Assembly: GCA_052389435.1 (NCBI GenBank)
Contig: JBQTIB010000017.1
Span: 1 to 28,358, forward strand
Origin: JBQTKD01 sp052389435
GTDB lineage: Bacteria > Actinomycetota > Actinomycetes > Sporichthyales > Sporichthyaceae
Direction: 5' to 3'
Length of the DNA: 28,358 nt
Shown here: positions 14,881-22,330 of the stretch, one piece after another
Layout of the letters: every line of letters begins with the position of its first letter
Numbering within the stretch: the first letter of the stretch is position 1
Translations under genes and position numbers: made by a program
The notes under the pieces: generated by a model
Told to the model about the DNA's origin: nothing
Databases searched by the model: none
Seen by the model: the letters and a program-made list of their open reading frames with translations, nothing else

Positions 14881-14898
14881 GTGACCAATTCATGACCT
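14881..14898. promoter_or_regulatory. Paired TGACC motif near the right attachment site
   Basis: GTGACC-AATTC-ATGACCT, 11 bases start to start, lies 94 bases inside the right attachment core. It is the third member of the set described at 11770 and 13861. Confidence 0.4.
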
Positions 14899-14991
14899 AG
14901 GCAGCGGCGAAACGCGGTCACGAGGGGCCTTTGACGGCGATTCGACGGAGTCGCAGAGGGGGCCGAAAACCGCCTCTGACCTGCGGAAACA

Positions 14992-15042
14992 GTGGAGCGG
15001 GTGACCGGGATCGAACCGGCATGGCCAGCTTGGAAGGCTGGG
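14992..15042 (-). repeat. Proximal attachment site within tRNA-Gly
   Basis: The 51-base sequence identical to 11662-11712. Here it is part of the complete tRNA gene, so the integration preserved tRNA function. It extends from the anticodon loop through the tRNA 3' end and four bases past it. Confidence 0.88.
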
Positions 15043-15066
15043 GCTCTGCCATTGAGCTACACCCGC
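14996..15066 (-). tRNA. tRNA-Gly (anticodon TCC)
   Basis: The minus strand folds as a standard cloverleaf: acceptor GCGGGTG paired with CACCCGC, D-arm GCTC-AATGGCA-GAGC, anticodon stem CCAGC/GCTGG around loop CTTCCAA (anticodon TCC, reading GGA), and T-arm CCGGTTCGATCCCGG. It is 71 nucleotides without an encoded CCA. The copy is complete although an integrated element begins at its 3' end. Confidence 0.95.
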
Positions 15067-15130
15067 AGTGGTGCCAGGCCAGCTTAGCGAATCGTCCGGG
15101 GTGACTCCCGCCGATTCGCCGCGAACGGAC

Positions 15131-15574
15131 TCAGGCGGTCAGGGCCTCGAGGTCGAACTCGTCGGCGCGGTGCGGCCAGCGGCGTTCGGCGAGCCCGGTG
15201 AGGCGCCACAGGACGCGGGCGGCGAAGACGTAGCTCCACACCGGCACGAACACCAGCAGGGCGTCGCGCGAGCGGTAGGAGACCTTCGGGGCGGCCTTGG
15301 CGAAGAACAGCAGCACCGCCGGCAGGGTCAGGAGGTAGCCGATCAGCGTCGCGCGGCCGACGGCGTCGGCGTACGCGGCGGCCGATGCGTACGCGGCGCC
15401 GTCCACGGTCGCGGCGGCGAACGCGCCGACGAAGTAGATCGCGCTCGTCAGCGCGCCGAGAAGGCCGGCGAACATCGCGAGGCGCACCGAAGTGCGACGG
15501 GCCGGGACGAGCGCGCAGTGCAGCGGCGGCAGGTCCGCGACGTCGACGGAGCTGCGTTCCCACTCGTTGCGCAT
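15131..15574 (-). CDS. Small multi-helix membrane protein
   Basis: A 147-residue protein with about three hydrophobic segments: LAMFAGLLGALTSAIYFVGA (about 33-52), LIGYLLTLPAVLLFFAK (about 78-94) and DALLVFVPVWSYVFAARVLW (about 104-123). I do not recognise the family. ATG 15574 has GAGAGG seven bases upstream and is preferred to ATG 15598. It is convergent with the tRNA region, and the neighbouring plus-strand gene diverges from it. Function unknown. Confidence 0.62.
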   Translation of the reverse strand: MRNEWERSSVDVADLPPLHCALVPARRTSVRLAMFAGLLGALTSAIYFVGAFAAATVDGAAYASAAAYADAVGRATLIGYLLTLPAVLLFFAKAAPKVSYRSRDALLVFVPVWSYVFAARVLWRLTGLAERRWPHRADEFDLEALTA

Positions 15575-15744
15575 CGACGGCCTCTCGTTCGCCGCCACGG
15601 TGGCGGCCTTCGAAGGTTGGACGCAAGGCCGGTATGCCCGGATTCGTACGTACGGGTGGAGTCCTCAGCCGAACGGACCATTGCCGGGCGGTCGTGCCTT
15701 GGCCCGGCCCGATTGACCGCGGGCGCAGCGGGCAGGTGGGCTCG

Positions 15745-16356
15745 GTGTCCGAAGGCAGCGGCGAGGCCGTCACGGTGCTGGTCACCCGCGTCGTGCGACC
15801 CGACCGGGAGGCCGACTTCGCCGACTGGGCCGACGAACTCGACGGTGCCGCCGCGGAGTTTCCCGGCCATCGCGCCAGCATCCGGCTACAGGACGGGCAG
15901 GGGCTCAACCACCTCGCCTACCAGTTCGACACCCCGGAGAACCTGCGCCGATGGGAGCGGTCCACGCGGCACCGGGACCTGCTGCAACGGGGCAGGGAGT
16001 ACTCCGACGAGCAGCACGGCGCCACCGGTGGCCGCGACACCTGGTTCGAGGTGCCCAGCGGGGCCCCGGAGCGCTGGAAGACCTTCGTGCTGACCTGGCT
16101 CGCCGTCTACCCGGCGCTGCTGGTCATCGCGACCGTACTGGACGTCGTGGCCGGCGATCTTCCGCTGCCCGCGACGCTGGCGATCAGTTCGGCGCTGCTG
16201 ACGGCGCTGCTGACCTGGCTGATCCTGCCGCGCGTGGAACGGCTCGCTCGGCGCTGGCTGCTGCGCGGTGCTCGGCCCGAGCACGTCGAACGCTCCGACG
16301 ACCCGGACCGGTCCGCGGAGTCTGTCGTCGCCCGCGGGGACGACTGCCCCGGTTGA
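15745..16356 (+). CDS. Antibiotic-biosynthesis-monooxygenase-fold protein with membrane tail
   Basis: A 203-residue protein. Residues about 10-100 form an ABM-like ferredoxin fold: VTVLVTRVVRPDREADFADW, GHRASIRLQDGQGLNHLAYQ, and NLRRWERSTRHRDLLQRGREY. Two C-terminal membrane helices follow (TWLAVYPALLVIATVLDVVA and ISSALLTALLTWLILP). ABM domains fused to two such helices occur as a recognised family of membrane-anchored proteins whose reaction is not established. GTG 15745 keeps the full domain; GTG 15736 is equally possible. It is followed by the HAD gene after about 50 bases. Confidence 0.75.
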   Translation: MSEGSGEAVTVLVTRVVRPDREADFADWADELDGAAAEFPGHRASIRLQDGQGLNHLAYQFDTPENLRRWERSTRHRDLLQRGREYSDEQHGATGGRDTWFEVPSGAPERWKTFVLTWLAVYPALLVIATVLDVVAGDLPLPATLAISSALLTALLTWLILPRVERLARRWLLRGARPEHVERSDDPDRSAESVVARGDDCPG

Positions 16357-16407
16357 TCCGCGCCCGCTCGGGCAGTGGGCCACGACGCCGCAGCGAAAGG
16401 TGAATTC

Positions 16408-17073
16408 GTGCCCAGTGCCGTCCTGTTCGACGTCGACGGAACCCTGATCGACTCCACCTACCTGCACGCGGCCGCGTGGCGCCGCGCCGCGCTCGACTGC
16501 GGCTTCAACGTCCCGACCGCGATCCTGCACCGCTGCATCGGCATGGGCGCGGACCTGCTGGTGCGCGAGGCCTTCGGCGAACAGCCCCCGGTCGTGGTGG
16601 ACGCCCTCGAATCCGCGCACGCCCGGCGGTTCGGGGACCTGCGGGGCGAACTGCGGGCCTTCGACGGGGCCGTCGATCTCCTCGCCGCGGTGCGAGCCCG
16701 CGGCAGCCGCGTGGTGCTGGCCACCTCCGCCGGCGCGGCCGAACTTCCCGCACTGCTCGAGACGCTCGGCGGCGCCTCGCACGCCGACGCGGTCACCGGC
16801 GGCGCGGAGGTCGAGGAGGCCAAGCCGCACCCGGACATCTTCGAACTGGCCATGGCGCGCGCCGGGGTCGACCCAGGTTCGGCGATCGCCGTCGGCGACG
16901 CGGTCTGGGACGTCCACGCCGCCCGCCGGGCCGGAATCGGCTGCGTGGCCGTCCTCTCCGGTGGCATCTCGACGCAGGAGTTCGCGAGCGCCGGAGCCGT
17001 TGCGGTGTACCCCGACGTCGCCGCACTCCTGCGCGGCCTGGACGCGAGTCCGCTCGCGACGCTGTGGTCCTGA
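16408..17073 (+). CDS. HAD hydrolase, beta-phosphoglucomutase/phosphatase-like
   Basis: A 221-residue HAD protein of subfamily IA. Motif I is AVLFDVDGTLIDST with nucleophile Asp8 and acid/base Asp10; motif II is VLATSAG; the motif III lysine lies in EEAKPHPDIFELAM; motif IV is AIAVGDAVWDVHAARRAG. The four-helix cap lies between motifs I and II. This branch contains phosphoglycolate phosphatases, beta-phosphoglucomutases and sugar phosphatases, and I cannot choose among them. GTG 16408 is preceded by GAAAGG and starts right at motif I. It ends 56 bases before the convergent P450 gene. Confidence 0.88.
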   Translation: MPSAVLFDVDGTLIDSTYLHAAAWRRAALDCGFNVPTAILHRCIGMGADLLVREAFGEQPPVVVDALESAHARRFGDLRGELRAFDGAVDLLAAVRARGSRVVLATSAGAAELPALLETLGGASHADAVTGGAEVEEAKPHPDIFELAMARAGVDPGSAIAVGDAVWDVHAARRAGIGCVAVLSGGISTQEFASAGAVAVYPDVAALLRGLDASPLATLWS

Positions 17074-17129
17074 CCTCGGCCGCCGCGGTACCGATCGGCG
17101 GGGTCCCCACCTGCCGCGACCGGTCGTCG

Positions 17130-18455
17130 TCAGGATCGGGCGTGCAGCCGCAGTCGCAGACTCGTGTGGTCCAACGTCGCGGGCAGTGGACGGTCCGGGG
17201 CCAGCACCGGACCGTCGACGACGTCGAGGTCCCAACGCTGCACGATCGCCTGCACGCCCAGCGCCGCGACGAGGGTCGCGACCTCCCGCCCCGGGCAGGC
17301 GGCAGGCCCCGCACTGAACGGAATCAGGCCCGGATCGCCCTGTGCCGTGCCGTCCAGCCAGATGCTCGGCGCGAACAGGTCGGCGTAGGGACGAGCCGGG
17401 TCGCGGGTGAAGAACGAGCTCGGGACGATCAGGGTCGTGCCGGCCGCGAGGCGGTATCCGTTCCACTCCAGTGGCACGGTCGTCTCCCGCAGGATCGACA
17501 GCGTCGTCGGCCAGAGCCGCACCGCCTCGAGCACGGCGGCCTGTAGCCACGGGACTCCGGTGACGGCACGAGCGCCGGGCAGGTGCATCGGGTGGTCGGC
17601 CAGCAGGGCGAGCGTGCGGTAGGCGGCGATGCCCGCGGCGTCGAAGGCGAACAGCCAGTGCGGCAGCTGGCCGGCGATCTCCGCGGCTCCGTGCGGGCAG
17701 CCCGCGGTGGCCCGCGCGAGCTCCGCGGCGAGGCTGCCCGGTTCGGCCCGGTCGAGGTAGGTCCGGCAGATCGCCTCGAGCCGGCTGCGGTCCCGGCGCC
17801 GCCTCCGTGCCAGATGGGCCCAGTTGGCTCGGCGGCGCAACCGTCGGAGCAGGTCGGTCGTCTGCTCGTCGGTGGCTGCGGACGCGCCGAGCACGACCCG
17901 ACGAACGACAGCCCGCCACGCACGTTCGAACGTGGGCCAGTCCAGCACGCCGCCGCCGAGGTCGCCCAGATGCATCCGCGTCGCGGATGCGAACACGGCC
18001 CGACTCGGATGCTCGACACCGGGTTGCAACGCGCGTTGGTTCCAGCGACGTCGCTGCGGGCGCGCGTCGACCGCAGAGACCAGGACGCCGTGCGGTCCGA
18101 AATGCCCGAGCGCCGCCCCCTTCTCTCGGGTGGTGGCCGCGAAGGGTTCGGGCGTGCCGGCCAAGATCTCCGCGACGTGACGGGGCGAGAGCACGACGGC
18201 GACCTCGCGTCCCGGCACCGCCAGGCGGACCGGGGCGCCCCCGTGCCGTTCGCGCAGGCGCCGGAGTACGCGTGCCGCCACGGCGTCGATCTGCGCGCCG
18301 GCGGCGATGTCGAGCACGCGCGGGCGACGGAGCACCATGCCCTGCGCGACCTGTGGCCCCACCACCGCGGCCAGCACCCGAAGCGTTTCCCCGATGCCGG
18401 CCGTCGGCAGGCGGTGCACGTCCGGGCGGCGGGGAGCGGTGACCAGGGCAGTCAT
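17130..18455 (-). CDS. Cytochrome P450 with an atypical I-helix
   Basis: A 441-residue P450. The heme loop PFSAGPAACPGREVA holds the FxxGxxxCxG signature with Cys387; the K-helix ExxR is Glu310-Arg313 in LEAVRLWPT. The I-helix reads LFAFDAAGIAAYRTLALL: an acidic residue (Asp272) is present where Glu or Asp is expected, but both following threonines are alanines, so the residue that normally helps protonate bound oxygen is missing. No redox partner gene is adjacent. Substrate unknown. The C-terminal heme region and length are normal. The upstream CBS gene is separated from it by a strong GC hairpin, so it is probably transcribed separately. Confidence 0.9.
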   Translation of the reverse strand: MTALVTAPRRPDVHRLPTAGIGETLRVLAAVVGPQVAQGMVLRRPRVLDIAAGAQIDAVAARVLRRLRERHGGAPVRLAVPGREVAVVLSPRHVAEILAGTPEPFAATTREKGAALGHFGPHGVLVSAVDARPQRRRWNQRALQPGVEHPSRAVFASATRMHLGDLGGGVLDWPTFERAWRAVVRRVVLGASAATDEQTTDLLRRLRRRANWAHLARRRRRDRSRLEAICRTYLDRAEPGSLAAELARATAGCPHGAAEIAGQLPHWLFAFDAAGIAAYRTLALLADHPMHLPGARAVTGVPWLQAAVLEAVRLWPTTLSILRETTVPLEWNGYRLAAGTTLIVPSSFFTRDPARPYADLFAPSIWLDGTAQGDPGLIPFSAGPAACPGREVATLVAALGVQAIVQRWDLDVVDGPVLAPDRPLPATLDHTSLRLRLHARS

Positions 18456-18508
18456 GTGGGGCGTCCTTCCACCGGCGGGGACACGGGCCGGCGACGTCGG
18501 TGCGCGAA

Positions 18509-18538
18509 TCGGCGGCGGGCCTCGGGGCCCGCCGCCGA
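18509..18538 (-). terminator. GC-rich hairpin terminator after the CBS gene
   Basis: TCGGCGGCGGGC-CTCGGG-GCCCGCCGCCGA is a perfect 12-bp stem with a 6-base loop, 10 bases past the CBS gene stop. There is no T-run after it, as is common for actinobacterial terminators. Confidence 0.6.
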
Positions 18539-18548
18539 GCGAGGCAGG

Positions 18549-18965
18549 TCAGCCGATCGAGAGGGCTTCGACGAGTTCGCCGACTCGAGGTTCGGGCAGC
18601 GCCCGGGCGACGTCGGCCTGGGCGACGACGCCGACGAGCGAGTGCCCGTCGATGACCGGCAGACGTCGCACCTGGTGGGTGGCCATGGTGCGGAGGAGTT
18701 CGTCGATGTCGTCGTCGGCGCCGATCGTGACCGCCTCGCCCTGGGCGAGTTCGGACACCTTGACGGTCTTGGGGTCCTTGCCCTCGCCGACGACGCGGAT
18801 CGCGATGTCCCGGTCGGTGATCATGCCGTGGAGTCGATCGTCGGTGCCGCAGATGGGCAGCGCCCCGACTCCGAGTTCTGCCATGCGGCGGGCCGCGTCG
18901 GCGACGGTCTCGTCGGCGCGGGCGCATTCCGCACCGGGGGTCATGATGTCTCGTGCCGTGGTCAT
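18549..18965 (-). CDS. CBS-pair domain protein
   Basis: A 138-residue protein made of two CBS repeats: TTARDIMTPGAECARADETV to VGALPICGTDDRLHGMITDRD (about residues 2-56), then VSELAQGEAVTIGADDDIDELLR to RRLPVIDGHSLVGVVAQADV. CBS pairs bind adenine nucleotides and sense energy or stress state; stand-alone versions are common stress-induced proteins of actinobacteria. A consensus SigB/SigF-type promoter (19006-19029) and an AAAGGAAG ribosome-binding site precede ATG 18965, supporting a role in general stress. Its partner protein is not evident from the neighbours. Confidence 0.9.
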   Translation of the reverse strand: MTTARDIMTPGAECARADETVADAARRMAELGVGALPICGTDDRLHGMITDRDIAIRVVGEGKDPKTVKVSELAQGEAVTIGADDDIDELLRTMATHQVRRLPVIDGHSLVGVVAQADVARALPEPRVGELVEALSIG

Positions 18966-19005
18966 GGGCTTCCTTTCGGCTCGGCGTGCTTCCTTCGCCG
19001 GTCGC

Positions 19006-19029
19006 ATACCCGCTACGCCGCCGGCAAAC
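19006..19029 (-). promoter_or_regulatory. Consensus SigB/SigF-type promoter
   Basis: On the minus strand GTTT-N14-GGGTAT matches the actinobacterial SigB/SigF promoter pattern (GTTT, 14-16 bases, GGGTA). It lies 41 bases upstream of the CBS gene start. A SigB/SigF-type sigma factor is encoded at 20929 in this window, so direct control is plausible. Confidence 0.65.
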
Positions 19030-19065
19030 GGAGTGAAGGCCGCACCGACGGGGAAGCCGCCCGAC

Positions 19066-19671
19066 ATGACACTCAACGCACTCGCCCTGGTCTGCACGCT
19101 GAAGAAGTCTCCGGCGCCGTCCTCCTCCGAGCATCTCGCCGTCGAAGTTCTCGAGGCCCTGGCCGAACACGGGGCCACCACCGAACTGATCCGCGTCGTG
19201 GACCGCGACGTCGCGTTCGGTACGAGCACGGACGAGGGAAACGGCGACGGGTGGCCGAGCATCCGCGAGCGGGTCCTCGCCGCGGACGTCGTTGTCCTGG
19301 CCACCCCGATCTGGATGGGTCAGCCCGCCTCGGTCGCCAAGATGACGCTGGAACGGCTCGACGCAGAACTGTCCGAAACCGACGACGCGGGACGGCCGAC
19401 GATGTACGACAAGGTGGCGCTCGTGGCGGTGGTCGGCAACGAGGACGGCGCCCACCGGGTCGTCGCGGACACCCTGCAGGCCCTCAACGACGTCGGCTTC
19501 ACCGTCCCCGCCGCGGCCGGCACCTACTGGGTGGGAGAGGCGATGGGCTCGACCGACTACAAGGACCTTCCGGGCACGCCCGAAGCGGTCGCCTCGACCA
19601 CCAGGACGGCCGCCGCCAACGCGGTCCACCTCGCGCACCTGCTCCGCGGCGCCGCCTACCCCAAGAACTGA
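19066..19671 (+). CDS. Flavodoxin-fold NAD(P)H-dependent oxidoreductase
   Basis: A 201-residue flavodoxin-like protein: the phosphate-binding region KKSPAPSSSEHLAVEVL after the first strand, then VVVLATPIWMGQPASVAKMTLERL (the flavin-contact loop of the NADPH-dependent FMN reductase type) and MYDKVALVAVVGNEDGAHRVVADTL. Relatives reduce FMN or quinones or release iron. It is divergent from the CBS gene, sharing a 100-base promoter region. The exact substrate is unknown. Confidence 0.85.
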   Translation: MTLNALALVCTLKKSPAPSSSEHLAVEVLEALAEHGATTELIRVVDRDVAFGTSTDEGNGDGWPSIRERVLAADVVVLATPIWMGQPASVAKMTLERLDAELSETDDAGRPTMYDKVALVAVVGNEDGAHRVVADTLQALNDVGFTVPAAAGTYWVGEAMGSTDYKDLPGTPEAVASTTRTAAANAVHLAHLLRGAAYPKN

Positions 19672-19782
19672 CCGCCCGTCATGTAGCTGCGCGGGGCATC
19701 CGGCGCCGGATCCGCGGGTCGAGAGTTTCCCTCACTGACGATCCATCAGACTGCGCGTGAATCGCGCGCGCGACGGTAGACG

Positions 19783-20808
19783 GTGCACGTGCGACTACGA
19801 CGAAGCGGGCCGAACGAGCCGGGCATCGAGCGGGTCCGATGCGGTCGGGGATTCCGCTACGTCGACGCGGCCGGGGATCCCGTGCACGACCAGGCGACCC
19901 TGGACAGAATTCGCGCGCTGGTCCTGCCGCCCGCGTGGCGGGACGTCTGGATCTGCCGGCACCCCTGCGGACATCTGCAGGCCGTCGGCACCGACGCCGC
20001 GGGTCGGCGGCAGTACCGCTACCACGACCAGTGGCGCGAGAGTCGCGACGCAGCCAAGCACCGGCGCATCCTGGAGTTCGCCGCATGCCTGCCCAGGCTG
20101 CGAAACACCGCGGTCGAGCATCTCCACGGTCGCGGTTTCGGCCGCGAACGGGTACTCGCCGGGGCCGTGCGCCTGATCGACCTCGGCTTCTTTCGATCCG
20201 GTTCCGAGGCCTACGAGAAGGCCCACGACACCTACGGGATCGCCACGGTTCACCGCGAACACGTCCGCTGCAGTGGGAGAACGGTGCGATTCTCCTATCC
20301 CGCCAAGGGCTCGGTGCATCGAGAGCAGGCCATCGCCGAGGAGGCCGTATGTCGGCTTGTGCGGGGACTGCGCCGTCGTCGGGACCCGAACCCGGAACTG
20401 CTCGCCTGGCGCAACGGCAACGGCTGGCACGACGTCGCCGCCGCGGACATCAACGCCTACCTGCAGGAGGTCACCGGCGGCCCGTACACCGCCAAGGACT
20501 TTCGCACCTGGCACGCCACCGTTCTGGCCGCGGTGGGACTCGCCGTGTCCGTCGAGGCTGCCGCCAAGCCCACGGCACGCCGCCGCGCAGTCGCTCGCAC
20601 CGTTCGCGAGGTCGCCGCCTACCTCGGCAACACCCCCGCGGTGGCGCGTCGGTCCTACATCGATCCGCGGGTGTTCGAGGCCTACGCGGATGGCGAAACG
20701 GTCGCGCCGGCGCTGCGTCGCCTCGGCGAACGTGTCGCGCCGGGAGAGTTGGCGACCATCGGTCCGTTCGAACGCTCGGTGGCCCGGATGCTGGCGGGCA
20801 GGAACTGA
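19783..20808 (+). CDS. DNA topoisomerase IB (poxvirus/bacterial type)
   Basis: A 341-residue type IB topoisomerase. Catalytic residues by pattern: Arg130 in GAVRLIDLGFFRSGSEAYEK, Arg241 and His244 in KDFRTWHAT, and the nucleophile Tyr292 in VARRSYIDPRV. The N-terminal domain (about residues 1-75) includes the conserved LPPAWRDVWIC segment. The enzyme relaxes supercoils of both signs via a 3'-phosphotyrosine; bacterial copies are accessory to TopA and gyrase. GTG 19783 is the family-consistent start. Downstream at 120 bases is the sigma factor gene, possibly in the same transcription unit. Confidence 0.92.
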   Translation: MHVRLRRSGPNEPGIERVRCGRGFRYVDAAGDPVHDQATLDRIRALVLPPAWRDVWICRHPCGHLQAVGTDAAGRRQYRYHDQWRESRDAAKHRRILEFAACLPRLRNTAVEHLHGRGFGRERVLAGAVRLIDLGFFRSGSEAYEKAHDTYGIATVHREHVRCSGRTVRFSYPAKGSVHREQAIAEEAVCRLVRGLRRRRDPNPELLAWRNGNGWHDVAAADINAYLQEVTGGPYTAKDFRTWHATVLAAVGLAVSVEAAAKPTARRRAVARTVREVAAYLGNTPAVARRSYIDPRVFEAYADGETVAPALRRLGERVAPGELATIGPFERSVARMLAGRN

Positions 20809-20928
20809 AACCGGTGGGGGGTTTCATGAAGGCGCCGGTTTGCCCCGGCGCGGTCGCGGGGAGGGAAAAGCGGAGCGCGAACTCGAGGCCGCCGGGTGCC
20901 GCCGCTCGGCCCAACGATCGGGTTCCCC

Positions 20929-21741
20929 ATGAGCACTACTGCCGCGCTGCACGCGCGACGTCTTCCCCACCCCGCCGCCGACCTCGAATCGGGCGCACAG
21001 CCCGCAGACGTCGAGCTGTTCCGCGAACTGGCCTCGGCCGAGGGCGCACAGCGAGAACGTCTTCAGACCGAACTCGTCTCGCGGTACGCGGGACTGGTTC
21101 GCGCCATCGCGGGCCGCTACGCCAACCCGGGCGTGGAGGTGGCGGAACTGCGCCAGGTCGGCTACCTCGGTCTGGTGCTGGCCATCCAACGATTCGACCC
21201 CGAACGCGGCGTCGACTTCGTCTCCTTCGCCCGGCCCACCGTGACCGGCGAGATTCGACGTTACTTTCGCGACAAGCGCCGGTGGGTGCGTCTGCCACGG
21301 CGGGTGCAGGAAACCAAGGCCCAACTGAACGCGGCCACCGAAGCCCTGTCCCATCGGCTCGGCCGCTCGCCCACGGTCCCGGAACTCGCCGAACACATGC
21401 ACCTCGGCCCCGAGGTGGTGCTCGAGGCTCTCACCGTCGACGACGCGTTCGTCGCACTGTCCCTCGACGCCCCGATGGGCGGGGACGAAGCCGACGCGTG
21501 GACGCTCGGCGACAGCCTCGGCGACCACGACCACAGGTTCGAACTGATAGTCGAATGCCAGGCCCTCAAGCCTCTTTTGGAAGATCTTTCCGAGCGAGAG
21601 CGGCACATCCTTCAACTGCGTTTCGGCGAGGACCTCACCCAGGCCGAAATCGGGCAGCGCCTGGGCTATTCGCAGATGCACATCTCGCGCATCCTGGCCC
21701 AGACCTTCGCCAAGCTGCGGGCGGGTCTCCACGCCGAGTAG
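20929..21741 (+). CDS. SigB/SigF-family RNA polymerase sigma factor
   Basis: A 270-residue group 3 sigma-70 factor. Region 2 spans TELVSRYAGLVRAIAGRYAN and then LRQVGYLGLVLAIQRFDPERG and SFARPTVTGEIRRYFRDKRR (core binding and -10 recognition); region 3 starts VRLPRRVQETKAQLN; region 4 includes LEDLSERERHILQLRFGEDLTQ and SQMHISRILAQTFAKLRAG (-35 recognition). This is the SigB/SigF/WhiG-like general stress or development branch. No anti-sigma (RsbW) or anti-anti-sigma gene is adjacent, which is unusual for the family. ATG 20929 begins a short unstructured lead before region 2. Confidence 0.92.
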   Translation: MSTTAALHARRLPHPAADLESGAQPADVELFRELASAEGAQRERLQTELVSRYAGLVRAIAGRYANPGVEVAELRQVGYLGLVLAIQRFDPERGVDFVSFARPTVTGEIRRYFRDKRRWVRLPRRVQETKAQLNAATEALSHRLGRSPTVPELAEHMHLGPEVVLEALTVDDAFVALSLDAPMGGDEADAWTLGDSLGDHDHRFELIVECQALKPLLEDLSERERHILQLRFGEDLTQAEIGQRLGYSQMHISRILAQTFAKLRAGLHAE

Positions 21742-21811
21742 CGCGGCTCGAATCCGGGCGATGCGGCCGTTGGACTCGAGGCTCTCGACGGCAAGACCGA
21801 GCAGGCGGACC

Positions 21812-21836
21812 GTTTTGGTCTTCGCCTGCCGGGCAT
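21812..21836 (+). promoter_or_regulatory. Candidate SigB/SigF-like promoter for the ANTAR gene
   Basis: GTTT-N15-GGGCAT has one mismatch to GGGTAT. It would start transcription near 21843 and give a leader of about 100 bases that contains the strong hairpin at 21865-21894. This is a pattern match only. Confidence 0.35.
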
Positions 21837-21857
21837 CCGGTCGATAGGTCAAGCAGT

Positions 21858-21919
21858 GGCCTGGGCCGGGAGGGCGCCATGGCGCTCTCCCGGCGCGAAC
21901 TTTCTCGATCTCCCAGGCC
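21858..21919 (+). promoter_or_regulatory. Nested strong stem-loop in the ANTAR gene leader
   Basis: The inner part (21865-21894) is a near-perfect inverted repeat: GCCGGGAGGGCGCC-AT-GGCGCTCTCCCGGC, every base pairing as RNA with one G-U. It is followed by GCGAACTTTCTCG. Outer arms GGCCTGGG (21858-21865) and CCCAGGCC (21912-21919) enclose it. It ends 27 bases before the ANTAR start. It could be the terminator of the sigma factor gene 120 bases upstream, or a leader attenuator that ANTAR-type antiterminators act on. Confidence 0.6.
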
Positions 21920-21946
21920 TACAGTCCGGCGCCGAGTTCTGGGAAG

Positions 21947-22330
21947 GTGAAGGCCGTGGACGATGGGCGCCTGGAGCGCATCCGCGGCCAACTTCGCAGC
22001 ATCCGATGCGATCTGGCGGAGCTGGAGGTTCGTCGGTCCCGGGCGGTCGCCGCCGCCGCTGCGCACACTCGGCCCGCCGCGGCCTCGCGAACGGCGCAAC
22101 TGCAGGCCCAGCTCGACGAGGCGCTGGGGGAGTTGGAGGGTTTGCGCGCCGCGATGGCGCATCGAGCGACGATCGAGCAGGCCAAGGGAATGAACATGGT
22201 GTGCCTGGACGTGGACGAGGACACCGCGTTCGCCCATCTGCGGCGCATATCGAACGCGACCAACACGCGGTTGGCCGAAGTCGCGGCGGGGCTCGTGGCA
22301 CGCCGGGCCGGCGGCGGGCTCGTCGAGTGA
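21947..22330 (+). CDS. Short ANTAR-domain RNA-binding antiterminator
   Basis: A 127-residue protein. Residues about 5-70 are a charged coiled coil (RLERIRGQLRSIRCDLAELE and then TAQLQAQLDEALGELEGLR); residues about 70-122 are an ANTAR domain with AMAHRATIEQAKGMNMVCLD, then EDTAFAHLRRISNATNTRLAEV. ANTAR domains bind paired RNA hairpins and prevent transcription termination, usually on a signal from a fused sensor; here there is no sensor domain, only the coiled coil, so the signal must come from a partner. GTG 21947 follows GGGAAG. Its stop overlaps the start of cheB (GTGA), tying it to the CheB/CheR block. Confidence 0.9.
   Translation: MKAVDDGRLERIRGQLRSIRCDLAELEVRRSRAVAAAAAHTRPAAASRTAQLQAQLDEALGELEGLRAAMAHRATIEQAKGMNMVCLDVDEDTAFAHLRRISNATNTRLAEVAAGLVARRAGGGLVE

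Noticed and set aside
15886..19638. Very long minus-strand open frame (1250 residues)
   Set aside because: It is antisense to the HAD, ABM and flavodoxin genes and runs through the P450 and CBS genes in another frame. High GC makes long empty frames common, and it has no domain pattern of its own.
20808..20841. AAACCGG...CCGGTTT repeat after topoisomerase IB as a terminator
   Set aside because: The arms are only 7 bases with a 20-base loop, too weak to call against the GC background.
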